A stretch of DNA of 64,000 nucleotides from Rhinopomastus cyanomelas (taxonomy: Eukaryota; Chordata; Aves; Bucerotiformes; Rhinopomastidae), in assembly GCA_013400115.1 (NCBI GenBank), contig VXBP01004389.1, positions 62,001 through 126,000 on the forward strand, read 5' to 3'. The notes under the pieces were generated by a model. That model was given only the letters and a program-made list of their open reading frames with translations. It ran no database searches and had not been told where the DNA came from. Position numbers and translations under genes: made by a program. Below are positions 1-12,928 of this stretch, piece by piece; positions within the stretch are counted from its first letter, which is position 1; every line of letters begins with the position of its first letter.

Positions 1-590
1 TACGTCACCACCGCCGGGAAAGAGAGAGAAGCTCCCTGAAACGAACTCTTTGGTCTTGAGCTGCTTCAGCCTTTCCTCAAGTGTCCACCTGGGCTGCAAA
101 TTCCTCAAAGCAGGAAACAGTTTTACCCTCAGCAGTAAGAAGAGAGGAAGGGGTGCGCGGTCTGTGGTGAGTGATGTGCACGGGGAGCGCCGTCGGGCAA
201 AGCGCGCTCCGCCTGCCTCTCCACGCGTCCAGCCCTTCACACCAGTAAACAATGGATGCATCAAGGTCTCAGTATTTATCCTGCCACTTCCAAGCAGCGC
301 TTCTGGCAGGACTTCCAGGACCTGGCTTGCTGCCAGGACTCCTGAGGAATCCCTTCCTTCATGCAGCATGCCAAAAAGCCCTTCGGTGTGAGCGTGGATT
401 CCCCGCGACATCAGAGGGCGGAGGTGGAGCGCGAGGAAAAAAGTGCCGAGTGAGGTTCACAAGGCTGCAGAACATCCTTCTGCCGGGTCCAAAGAAGCCC
501 TTTTGCACTTGTAGCCCAGACAAAGTGAGCTACTTGATGAGCTGATGTGGAGTCAGATGGGGTGTGGAGAATTTTTGGGTTGTCACGGGT

Positions 591-745
591 GTACCACAGC
601 AATGAGAAGGTTGGAAAAGACCTTAAAGATCATCCAGTCCAACCTAAACCCAAACAAACCCAGTAATCCTGACATCTAACATCTAGATCATGCCACTGAG
701 CACCTCATCCAGCCTCACCTTGAACACCTCCAGGGACAGTAGACC
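591..745 (-). mobile_element. CR1 LINE 3' fragment
   Basis: Read on the minus strand this is the 3' tail of a CR1 retrotransposon. It has the segment about cooling a paragraph of conserved CR1 landmarks: a CCTGGAGGTGTTCAAG-type block, then GGACTGGATGATCTTTAAGG and a TTTTCCAACC terminus. It shares diagnostic bases (TCTAGATGTTAGATGTCAGG) with the CR1 at about 55,500-55,700, so both belong to the same subfamily. It is 5'-truncated and has no coding capacity. Confidence 0.85.
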
Positions 746-2183
746 CACAGGACTGCAAATGTAAAGGCTGCAGCCGTGTCTTATGACATAACCCAAGACC
801 AGTAGATCCCTCTTCTCGTCTCTCAAAACAGCAGTCTCAGAGAAAGCCTTCTGGGAGCTCTCCCCATCACCTGAGATGCAACAGCAGGCTAGGCAACAGC
901 TGTGCCGCTAAGGAAAGCGGTCCAGCTCTCCCCCAGCTCACAGCAAGGCTGGGAGAGACTTTTACCAGCTGCAGCACCACAGAGGAGATCCCTTTTCTGT
1001 CCTGTGATTAATCCTGGACCCACTGCAAGCAGGCTGGGCATTGAGCCTTGGGCTGTTGAGGTTCCTCAGGTTTATCGCACACATGCAGAAGCTCCTGCCC
1101 CACAGTCGATAGCCCTCCACACGCCCAGAGCAGCTGACTCATCGCACAGAAGCTGTGCAGTCAGCCTGGTGTCATGCCATGGAACCTTCCACCATTTCCA
1201 GAATCACAGCAGGCAAAGGGCAGCCCTGCTCAGCAGCTCTGGCCAAACACAGAAAACTCTTGGATTACACTGAGATTTCTGAACAGGCTGGACATGAACG
1301 AGCAAAAGACACCTCTAGGAACGTTCGGACACACGGCAGCTGGGACTGGAAATCACGTAGCTCTTCTCCCTAAAAGCTACACTTCTGGTAGATCCTACAA
1401 AGCAAAGTGTCTACATCTGACTGCCTTTTCAAATCTGCATTTATTACCATCGTCTGTGAGAATCACAGAGACTCTTCTTTGTCCTAACACGTCCCCAGGA
1501 AGAGAACCAGAACTCGGCAGCAGGGAGGACACCACCAGAAATTAACAGACAAGCTCCTGGGAAAACATGCAAAACACACTTCCCGACCTCCCACAGCCAC
1601 ACACCCCCCCAGTCTGAATTGCCTGGGCTTTATCTCTACCTTTCTGAAAGAGGAGGGAGAAAAGGAGGGACACAGAGGGAGGTAAAAGTGACCCTACAGA
1701 TCCCTGATCTTCAGAGATGTCCTCCGCCGCGCCCAAAGGACACACAAGACCCCGCGAAGGCTGCACTCGGGACGCCACGGAAAGGAAAGAGTCAACTGAC
1801 ATGGAGCTCTGGCAGGGGTGATCCAGCTCTGACCTTTTCTCACCCATCTCTCGCCTTGCTTTCTGTTCCCCTCTCTCCTGTCTGATCCCCTTCTCTCTTT
1901 CCTTATGCACTACTGTCAACCCACCTGGGCGTAGTTTTGCCCCAGTTCAGCTCTGCTGTTGGGTTACTGGAGCGTATTTCTCTGCGCATTCAATGATCTC
2001 TCTTCATGACTGGACTTGCCACGAGTCCACATCCCACCATCACAGAACGAGGCTGCAGACAAAAACCTGCCTCTCAGATCATCAGCAACAGCAGGGCCAA
2101 ACACAGCTTCTTAGTTAGACTCCTCCGGTCTCACGCACCTTGAGGCCAGGCAGACCCTTCCCTCGTGCTGGTGGCACCTGCGC

Positions 2184-2221
2184 TGCTGGTTGCACACGCA
2201 GGCTGTGCTGGTTGCACACGC
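2184..2221. repeat. Short direct repeat, 16-mer twice
   Basis: The 16-mer TGCTGGTTGCACACGC occurs at 2184-2199 and again at 2206-2221, a 22-base period with a diverged spacer. It looks like a small local duplication with no evident function. Confidence 0.8.
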
Positions 2222-2651
2222 GAGATGAGACCTCAAGCATGAAGTCCACCGTGCTGCACACGCCGCACAGGAGGTTACGCAGCAGAGATTACATCTCAGT
2301 TCCCCGGCTCCTGCCTACTATCACATCTGAGTTCATTTCTTAATCATAAATCACTCTGGACGTGACTGCCCAATGTACGCAAGGCAGCGCTGAAAACCTT
2401 ACAGGAACACTCAGAGGAAGCTGAACAGATCTTTACTGCAGTTAGACTAGAGCAAGAGCACTCTCAGAACACCCAGCAATTCCCCGAGCAGGGCTTTTCT
2501 TTCCTCACAAACCTTTTGCTTCAACCAAGAGTTTCTGTAGTTAGGGGCATCCCCGTGTAATCCACCACACGCACACAGAGCAGTAAAGTTCCCAGGTCTG
2601 TGAAGCACTTCACTACGTGCTCAATTATTTAAGCAATTATTCATGCCCCTT

Positions 2652-2690
2652 CCACTAAACACAGTCGTTTTCTCCCACTAAACACAGTCG
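2652..2690. repeat. Short tandem duplication, 23-base period
   Basis: CCACTAAACACAGTCG occurs at 2652-2667 and exactly again at 2675-2690, each followed by a pyrimidine run. This is a simple tandem duplication of about 23 bases in non-genic sequence. Confidence 0.8.
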
Positions 2691-2926
2691 CTTTCTTCCC
2701 TTCCTCTGCTGGTCAGTTTTTCCTGCTGCACGGGGCTCAGCACCTGTGTTCTCCAGAAACAAGCCAGTGGAAGCAGCTCTTGTGCTGGCCTGGCATTAAA
2801 GAGCAGCTCTCCTTTTATTTGGGCAGAACACAGAGCTATACGACCATTTGCACAACAAAAGTCAATAATACATCTGTAAAAACAAACCCCAGAACCTTTT
2901 CTGTTTATATATAGAGATATATACTT

Positions 2927-2945
2927 CACACACACACACACACAC
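2927..2945. repeat. (CA)n microsatellite
   Basis: A 19-base CA repeat follows a TA-rich patch (TATATATAGAGATATATA). It is a likely length-polymorphic microsatellite. Confidence 0.95.
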
Positions 2946-5900
2946 GTATGTCTTAGCAGGTAAAGGAAAGTTACTTCTCAAGCTCCAGTTAAAACCAGAT
3001 GATGAGCACAGCAATGGACATCTGATGATGTTTTGGTAACAGAGCCAAAACTGCTTGCAAACGCTGTTTTGAATCTTTCACCCACCCCTGCACAGTGAGA
3101 AGTCCCTGAGCTCAAACTGCTGAAGTTCTCATCAGTCCCTTTTCCTGCCAATGCCTGGTCACTTTGAGGGCTTGTTTTCTTTCAGGACAGACATCCCCTG
3201 CTGTGCTTTTCCTGGTTTCAGACTATTTTTAATATTTACTCTAAGTTGCCCTAGCGACAGGGAATCGCAGATGGGAAGAGTTAAAAGTTTGCCACTGGAG
3301 ACACTGATCGTGATGGCCTCACATCATGTGAGCTCTTGTTCTCCGAAATGTTCCCAGTGCTGGGCACTCCCCTGTTTATCTGGAGATGACCACGCCAACG
3401 AACGCATAAGCCCAGTGATTGGTGTCAGCATCTCAGCTTCACCAGCACATGCCTGATGGTGATCGCGGATGGCACTAACGAGCCAGCGGCAAGGTTTATT
3501 TCTCTCCGTTTCTCACCGACGCTGAAGGAGCCGGAGTTCTGATCCCAGAGCTCGTGCTTAGCTCAGTCCACAAATAAATCACGTTTGCTTCAGCAGCGCC
3601 AAGGTCTTTGTAAGTATTTAGTGGCATCGAGGCGACTGGAATCCAGGCTGGGTTACACCAGGTATGAGCACTTCAGGCAACTAGGGGACCACATAGACCC
3701 CCGGTAATCGAGTCACCTTGGGAAGAACCCAACAAAATCAAAGTACAGCCACCACTACCTTAGAAAATGTGGTGTTCATCCGTAAAACCCAGGTCTGAAA
3801 CGGGGAAAACACCAGACCTGGGGTCACTCAACACATCTGAACATCAGGACAGCTTCCAATGCTGACTTGGAAAAATACTGGCTCTGCTTTCACTCTGCTT
3901 TTCGTCATGTTTAGGACAGCTGAGCCAGTCTTAGTTGTCACCAGAGGTGGAAGAGTTTGGTTAACGACAATGCCAATATTTTCTCTCTACGCATTTTCAA
4001 AAGCTTGTTAGAATGCCAAGCAGCCACCAGTCATCTGTTGGCATGGGAAAGGACATGTTGTCATGTCCTTTCCAAAGAGGTGAAGTGACGGCTTGGGGTG
4101 AATCACTGCGAAGAGCTCAGGACTTCAGCCACTCATGCTCATGCCTTTCTGAATTTCAGGCAACACCACAACCATCCCCATGCACCCAGGGTAAACACCA
4201 GTGACACAGGGATGCTCTAGTAGAGAGAAGTGCTGCCACTTAGAGCTTTCAGTCTTTCCACACAGGACAGGGCATGGTGAAGGAAGGAGACCCTACACTG
4301 AGGGGCTCAACCGTGAGTACCTCAGGCAGAGACAGTCATCACAGGGCCAGTGGAAGGAGGAAACGCCAGGTTTTCTCACCAGATCACAGGGATTTTGCAT
4401 TTTGACCGAGCTCTCAGCCTCCAGGTTGAATTGTGTTTTCACTTGGTGCAAAGCAGTTTTACAACTCAGCCTGGAGGGAGAAAAGGAAGACACAGTTACG
4501 TGAGGCTTGGGCCATCCAGAGCTCACGTGCCGACGGCGATCTGGGGCAGGTCACAAACAGCCCTCGCCCACGCTGGGAACTGGGCCACCACTGCCAGTGC
4601 TCCTTTGACTCTTGACCTTTTCCTGGACGTCAGATGGGAATGATTTGTAGTCCATCCGGTCTGGACTGAATTTGATCCCCAGCACCAGGGCAAGGAAAGA
4701 AGAAAGTTTTATTCTTTAAAAGCTTTGCATACTGGATGCTTAAAATTTAACGCTTGCCCCTCAGAGCCGTACTCCTAGCTCAGAGCTGGTAAGAAGCAAC
4801 ATGTTTTTTGCTTTAATCTGTTCCAAAGACACATTCCATAAATCATTACCATCCTTGCCAGCCACTTGGTCTCTCCGTGAGCCCACATACCAACTTTAAA
4901 GTCAACTCTTCGAAAACCAGTGGAACAGTCCTGCGAGTTAAGCTTATATTCTTTCCAGATTCATATAGCTGCAGGCTCCTTTTTAATGCTGCAAATGATA
5001 AGTCATCTCTTTGTTGCCAGCACTCTTCTTCCTCAAACAGCCACCCAGCTTTGTTTAAACACTGGTCACTGATGCACTTAGTGCAAACCAGACTGTACTA
5101 GCAGTAGCACGGCTGTACATCCTGCAGCAACGGGAGTACAGCTTGTCTTTTACAGCAGGAGGGGTGAAGAGCTCTTGCTTGGACCACTTAGTCCATTTAC
5201 AACTCCAGTGTAGATACCAGAGCTTAAAAACAAAAGCAGCCAACACGTGTCGCTGGCAAGTACCTTTTACCTCAAAAGATGCCCGTTGCGTGCTCTCAAC
5301 AGCGTAACTGTGAGCTGTCTAAGGAACTACTGTTCAAAAAATACAGGGGCTTGAGGGTCCTCACTGCAGTGTCAGGTCAGCTACCTGCAGGGTTAAAAAC
5401 CAGGTGTAACACAGGGACTCCTCTTGGCCCACTGCAGCTGGGAAAAGTCCTGTTTGCTCACTGATGGCTCCGTCTCTGCCCCGACGAAGGAGGAGGAACC
5501 AGGCACCACAGGCCTTCAGAATGAGATACGGCACAGTTCTCTCTAGAATTCAGACCGCTAAGCAAGAAGAGTCAAAGGGTTTCTTTCCAAGTCTGATTCA
5601 GCTGCTTGTTGAGCAGAAGGCAAAGGACAAGGCTTCCATACACGATGTCAAGATTTGTTGGCCATGGGCAAACCTAGGAACTGCCTAAGAGAATGCCGTG
5701 AGCACATGGAGAAGCTCGGTGGCTTGTAGGCAAAAGTGAGTGAAGAAGCTTCCTGGTGCCAGCGCTTCAAGCCCGGGGCTGGAATCTTTTGGGAAATGCC
5801 TTGGGCTGGAATGAAGCTATTCCCCTCTTACTTCCCTTAAATGGTGTGGCTGACTCCCTGTACTGGGAGGACATGCCTTCGTGACTCCCTGTTTATCTAA

Positions 5901-8900
5901 GTCCTCATCATGTGATTAAAATAACTGGTTTGTAATCCCGAGATCCCGAGGACTCGGATCCTGCTCTCTCTCACACTGATTTAAAACCCGAGAGCCAGCC
6001 TACTTACGTGAGTGCTTCCTGACCCTGCTGCAGACTCATCTCTCTCTGGAAGCCACAGGCAAAGCCCAGCTACCCTCAGCCCTTCCCAGCACCACTGCTC
6101 AGCCTGAGATGGCATCAGATTTCCAAGGGGGCCACGCAGGTCAGCGAGAGCGCAAGAGGATGCTCCTGTAGCTAATCTGCTGAAGAAAAACAGGCTCAGA
6201 CCCCTGTCAAGCCGTAACTTCAGGCCGTAGGATGGTTCAGAAAACTCATTGGGACTCTGTCAGGAAATAAATGGAGATAACTGGGACTTCTTTCCTTTTT
6301 GTGCCCTTACAGGCTGTGGCTTCCCTCGCTAGCACCGGGTTTTCAGCGTGGCTCATCGCACTGCTGGGTCAGAGGTCTCACCACAAGTGCTGTCCAAGTA
6401 GGTTGCCCAGGACCTTCACCTGCTTTCAGAAAGCACGTCAAACAAACCTGGGTGGGAGTGATAACCAAGCTGGGTCAGGACTGGGACTGACCATTTTTGC
6501 TGGCAACAGCAAGTGTGTGTGGTGCCAGCCGTTTTCCCCGATGGCACAGAGGGAAAGGCAGCTCTCCTGGCTGACTTGCCATCGGCTGCTACGGAGGTGA
6601 GTTCTGGGGCAGAAGGTCAGGAAAGGGAGCATTCCCTGGAAGGTGGCCTCGGCTCTGCTCTGTCTAGTGCCAGGGGCCAAGAGAACCCACGAGTGCACAT
6701 GCTGGCAGTGAAAGGACGCTGCTTTGTTGACAGTGAACAAAGCTGGTGGTAACCGAGGGATGTGTCGTGACACTCCAAGGAGCAAAAGGACACTCGTGGA
6801 ACGTGAGTCCGCTTTAGGCGGTGTCGTCTTTGGATCCTGTGTGCAGGTGTAAACGATGGATCCATCTCTAGGAGAAACTCTATGAGCCAGGAGTGAAGCT
6901 GGTTGACCTGGCCCCTGGAGCAGTTTGTGTTGTTCCCTGCAAATCCTGCCTCAGTTCCCCCAGGAGGGATCTCTGCCCACAGATTCCTCTAACTACATAA
7001 ACAAACAGCGCTCCATGCCAGCGTGCCGTGAGCAGTGGGAAGGATCCCTGCCACCAGAGATGAGGCCCGTGCTGCTGCAACGCGGAGACGGTGATTTTGG
7101 TAGCAGATATGGGAAATGTGAACACTCTCCACTCTCCTGTCCTGCTCAGGGTGCCACAGAGCTGTTTCTCAAGCTAGCCACTCATTTCATTTACACAGGA
7201 TCCACACAAACGGCCTCTCTGCGCAACAGGGTGTGTGCAGCCCGGGTTACTCCTCAGAGCTGCATTAGGTGAATGACCCGGCTAGGACTGGGGATTCTTT
7301 GTGCCTTGCAGTGTCTAGCCCTCTTCCTGCCTGCCTATCAGGGCTGCTGTCTTCAAGGGCACTCCCAGGAATCTAGAAACAAACATGCTGACAAGATATG
7401 GAAATGGCATTCTGTACTGCTGCATCCAGGGGTAAAAGGGTCTGTAGCAAACCCCGTCCTCTCCCTCTGCAGTCAGCAGGCAGGACCGCTGCCACAGAGT
7501 GCAAGGATGAAGATTCCATCCTAGAATATAATCTGGAGAATAACACAGCAAGATGAACACAGCAAAGATGAATAAGGTGACTGCAGAGAGCTAGATCCAC
7601 CGGTAGTGTGTTCAGCCAGCACTGCTGTTGTCATCAGTGAGAGCAGGAAAGGTAGGAGGGCTAAGTAGCACTAGGAGCTTTTTGGAGACATCACTTACAA
7701 AGGACCTGATCCGTGAGGTGATGAACAACCACAAACCTCACAAGCAGTGGTGGAGACACAAACTGGAGTCTTCGCCAGGCCACAGCCTAAAGAAATGCAA
7801 ATCATTTGTCACATAGCACCGCTGAGTCCACGCACAGCAGAAACACACTGCAACTGTCACAGTATCCTCCTACGACACCCGGTCGGTCCCACTGTGCCAG
7901 TGGTTCCACTGTCACCTAGGAAAAGCTGCTGCACGTGGGTGGCTGCTGGAGGGAGAGAGTGTCACTGGAGGATGTCACTGGAGGAAGAGAACGAACGAAA
8001 CAAGCAGAGAAAAACCAAGAGGAAAACAGGTCACTAAACGCTCCTCTCGCGTGGGTGGGTTTTTCCAGTTGCTTTATAAAAATCCTCATTTTCCCCTGCG
8101 TGCCACAGGAATGCAGACAGGACTGCAAAGTATAGCACGTGATCCAGCTGGAAATCCAGACCTCAGCACAGCAGTTCTCAGGCCTCTTGGGCTGCATCTC
8201 CCTTGCAGCCCTGTTCCATGCTCCACTCTGGCTCCTCCCATCCAGGCATCTCTGAAACTGGTGGGGGACACTGTTGAGGAAGGGGTCATGGAGGCACTGA
8301 TAACTGAAAGGAGTTCCAATTTCAGAGGAGTTAAAGGACTATTTATCAATGTCTACATGCACAAACATGACTGTTGGTAAGTGTTATTTACATCTAATAT
8401 TGCCAGGGTTTGTTATTTAACCTTACGGCGTAGTTCAGCATCTACTATGTAAACCAGCATGACTGGCAAGAGATCAAGCCTGGTCTGGCATCAGGAAGAA
8501 GGAAAGTTATGAATCACAGCAAGGGCTCCAAGACACAGGATTTGCCTATAAACAGCCAGAGAGCCACAAATGTGAAGGGAAGGACTGCCTCGAGCTTCAA
8601 TCCCCCACACACTACGGTCACTGTGAGCAGGACTTACTGGGTAGCTAACCCCTCAAAAGGTGACCTGTTTAGATTACAGGATTCATGCAAATGTACATTC
8701 CTCCCTTCCTGCACTCCTGCTGAGTTAGCACCAGGACAAGGAAGAAGTAGTTTTTGATTGAAAGAGGGAGACACTTCCCCTAAACAGCTCTGGCAGCAGC
8801 AGTCCTCCATGAGGCCTAGCTGTGCTGCTTGCTCCTAATGGCTAGAAATGACCCTCCTGCAGGACAGCAGCCAAGTGCTGCTTGGCTCCTCTGAGGCCAA

Positions 8901-10094
8901 GCACCTCCAAAACTGCAGCATTCGCTGTCACTGGGCTCACACTTCTTTTGTGGAAGAGAAGATTTCACCTGTTTCACATGTACTGGTAACACAAGTGCCA
9001 GAGGGAAGGTGGGGAGGTGGCTCGAGTTCACGCGCCGTGCTGAGGAGGAGCTGAAGAAGAACTGAATGAAAACACAACCGTATGCATGGAGCCTGTGCTT
9101 GCAGACACTGCTCCTCTACAGCCAGGGAACCCAGCAGGGCCACAACTGCTCTCTGGAACCTGACAGTACAACTACACGTTGCTGGCTCTGACTGAGCTGT
9201 GGCTCAACACTCCCTCTCCCTTTTCAAAAACAGCCATCAGAAGTCATCCTCAGGCCAGGTACTGCACCCAACTTCACTCCATGGAGCAGCAACACCGTAT
9301 GGAATCTGCTGCCCTCCCCTGCTCTGTCAGTGCAACCAAGAGCAAGGACAGGGAGCCACTTAACCCCTCGCCCCCTGCTTCTGTGCAGCAGGGGATACAG
9401 TTTGGCTGCTAAACTCTGCTAAAACAGCCCCAAAAAGTCTGGGAGCCCACCAGTAAGGCAAAAGGCAGGAGGAGTGCCCCATCACAGTCAGACTGCCCTC
9501 CCTCCACCTGATGCTGAGGTTTATCTTTTCATTCACTCACCTCCACAAGCTCTGGTCACAGTAACACACGTCAGACAAACACCAGTTTGGCGTGCCTCTC
9601 ACCACGGGGCTCCTCCTCTTCAAACTCTTATGAACCCTCCACTTTCTGTCACTGGAGTCGGTTCCTACCATAGCTCTGAGTTTCCTTGAGCAGCAGAGCT
9701 GCCATTACACCCGCTTCCCTTCCTGCCCGTGGGAATCTAAAGCTAGAGAGACCTTGTGGCCAACAGAGAAGACAAACCAGGCAACTGCCAAGTGTCATAT
9801 TTAGCTCGATTGTTCTGGGACTAGCTGTTTAATTTCCAGTCCCATCCAAATGCCCTCAAACTCCTAAGTGCATGTATTCCCTTCCAGCCCAACTTCTTTG
9901 CATGCCTACACGAGGCAATGTCCACTCTAATGCTACTTGTAATCAACTGACAGCATGATGTGTGATCAGTGACTGCTTAATGACTTCTGGGACCCTGAAT
10001 TCTTCTTTCTTTCATCCATCAGCCCTGGAAAGGAGACCAAGGGGAAGGCAGAAGAAGAAAGGCTGAAACCAAGTTAAATTCTATTTCAAGTGGA

Positions 10095-12928
10095 TTTATT
10101 GAGTCACTAGGAGCCTGTCAGCTCCACCATGTTTACAAAGGTTTCCAAGAAAATCCTAGAGCTATTACTGTTACTGAACAAGTCAAAAATACATAAACCT
10201 AATCAACTACATCCAAAATTTAATTGTAGAAACACCTGTTAATTTATAGGACTTCGAGGCATACTCAAACAAACATGAAGAAAGTGTTTTCCAACTACTG
10301 ACACTCAAAGCCACCAGCAAGATTCTCACTCCTCCTCAGCAAGATTCCCATTTCTCCCTCCAGCATAGCTTTATCTGAAGATCAGGCATCCTCATGTTGC
10401 TGTTGATGGAGTTGGTTTCTCCTCTGCTTCAATATACATGATCTTGTGAATCAGGAATTTAATTAGAAGGCTTTTTTAGAAGAAATATGAGGTGTAAAGA
10501 GCACAGTGAGCTCCTCAGTTGGTTCCATTCACTGTTTTTGCAAGACAGTACTGCTGTCAGATGCGTACATGAAATCCTGTCACCACTTTGGAAGCACAAG
10601 CAACACAAACCAGGTCAAGCTTCCCAGGGCCTTGTCAGTACTCGTGCCTCAAGCAGCACTGCAGAAACAGTGACACCAGAAAACACCACACTGTTTTCTT
10701 ACTACCCCTGTCTGAAACTGGATTGGGTCAGTTTAATCTGTTCAACTGCACAATATCAATGCTCCCTACAACCACTCACCTACCCTTCCATTCTCCACTC
10801 CATCTAGAAGAGATTGTGAATTCTCTAAGAAGCAGAGGAGAAGGTACATCTCCCAGTTCAGCCAGGCTCATTTCCAAGTATGTTCCAGCTGCATGTCAGG
10901 CCCTGAAGGGGCCCTACATTACAACACCACAATGGCCAATGGATGTGGGTACTGACAGCCAAGGTCTGTAAGCCCACACACCTGGGTGCGTTTGGAGCCC
11001 ACTGACAACAGTTTGCCATGGTAAAGAATCTACTATCACTTGTACTCAGCACTGAGCTCCACTCATTACAAGACTTCTCCTCAAAAAATCAGGAACTGGA
11101 AGGCCAAGAGCCTTTCTTCCTCAGGGCACTGATAGGTGAATGTATGCTATCAACAAACTAACCCCCTAACACTGGCTTGTAAAGTATCAAAGATTGAGTT
11201 AATCATACACAGAAAATGAAAAACCAGGAAGGAGTAACTTAGCATCAAAAACAGAGGCAGGGAGGCTGCTAACAGTATTTCACTGCAAACAAGTGATCCT
11301 TCCTTCAAAACCACAGGAAGCCCACCAGCTTCGTGTTTAAGAGAAGCATGTAACTCTGTTCCTGCTGCAAGGGCTACAAAACCAGAGGAGGTCAAACATC
11401 ACTCATGCAAGAGAAACTAGCACCCAGCAAGAGGCCTTCTACGGAGAACGGGCTGCACTAGCGTGCGACAGCATCACAAGTGCAAAGTCTACCTCAATGC
11501 AGCAGCCACACCACACTGCCATACTGCTGCCTCCAAATAAAAACACCCCAAACTTAGGAAATAAGCTACAAAGCTGCTCAGTGCACAGATGAATCTACTT
11601 TTGGATTTAGGGAACTCTCACCAATATCTCTTGAGACCTGCAACCGGGCCAAATGCCGAGAAGTCATTGAGGTCAAACAGCACTTGCACACGTGCCACTC
11701 AAGTTAGTAACTGAGGTCAGCTGAGGCTGACACACTGGGTCAGGCCTAAATTTAGGCCTTGTCCTACAGCTCACATACATAAAGAAAACTAACCGCCGCG
11801 CGTGCTATGCTACACCCAAAGCCAGCATGAAGGGTTCAGAGTTAACGCCCAACACAACAGCAAGACCACTCTCAGCTGTGACTGAGGAGAGTCTTACAGA
11901 ACATTTTCAGACGTGGCAGAACATTAGGCCCCACCAGCACGATGACCAAATGGGCTGTACCCAGTAGCACACTTCTCACGTGCCTCTCCAGATAATTTGG
12001 TACAAAGAACGCCGCGATAACGTTACCGTAGAATATTATTTATCAAAGGATCTTGCAGCTCCAGAAAGCTTAGAGCGGGGTTTTACGACATCAAGTTTTA
12101 GAGGTACACAGGAATTAATTTAGTAATTAGACTAAGATGATCAGACACCTAGTCCACGTGACTGAAGTGTTTCAAAGCTATTCAGGCCACCCACTAAGAA
12201 CTAAGTGATAATTCAAATTTCAAGCAGGAAACCTTTGTGCTCAGCTTGTGAACTAAAATCTGAGCTAAATTCTACTAGGCTTTGCAAAGATGGTGGAGGA
12301 AAAGGGACTCCTTACAAACTGGAATTCAGTGTAACAAGAGACAACTATGATAACTACCCCAGTCTGAATATCTCTGAAATTCTATTCCACACCATGAACT
12401 GGCCTTGGAAGAATAAGCACAACAAAGGCAATGAGGGATAGAGCTGAGCATTCTGAAAGACCACAGGAACTCCATCCAGAAGCTGTCATGGCAGACAGTG
12501 GAACAGTACTGGCTGACTTTGTTACCTGGTGTCATTTTATACGAGAGAACGTTTTAGTGCCTATGGCAACCTGGACTTCATTAGCTCAGCAGACTGGTGC
12601 TTTTCCCATTAACAGATTAGTACTAATTATTGGTAGACATCACTAACATCTCTATTTCTGTACTGGGTCACCCTCAGTCCCAGATTTGGGGCCGATTATC
12701 CCACAAGTTTCCCCTACCTGAATGGCCTCTTGATTTCCTTTTTTGGGTATCCATAACCTTATGCTGAGATCCAAATTCCAGTTTTTTTAAAGGCAGAGGG
12801 TCACTCTACCAACCTGAGACTCAACAACTGTCCAATTGCTTAGTTCTTCAAACTGAGACTTCGACACAGTGCAACCTAGCAGTCACACACAAATCAGTTA
12901 TTATCATCACACACTTAAAACAGCAGTC
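10095..12928 (-). other. BPGM: Probable BPGM 3' UTR with AATAAA at 10,095-10,100
   Basis: The BPGM stop codon is at 12,929-12,931. Going down the minus strand, I found no good AATAAA until 10,100-10,095 (TTTATT on the plus strand), which would give a 3' UTR of about 2.8 kb. The interval is free of recognisable CR1 and of coding exons, which fits a retained UTR. The exact cleavage site and any shorter isoforms cannot be fixed without transcripts. Confidence 0.45.

Larger units (their letters stand above)
1..10080. other. Gene-poor intergenic region downstream of BPGM
   Basis: I find no exon here that I can support. The open frames are short, lack recognisable domains and are not bounded by matching splice signals. 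In human the gene beyond BPGM on this side is CALD1, and I looked for its conserved alternative N-termini without finding them. The stretch holds one CR1 tail near 600, a short CA repeat and two small tandem repeats, which are listed separately. Otherwise it looks like ordinary moderate-GC avian intergenic DNA. Confidence 0.6.

Noticed and set aside
1..10080. CALD1 first exons expected by synteny
   Set aside because: None of the known caldesmon N-terminal segments could be read on the minus strand. The gene probably lies further left, outside the window.
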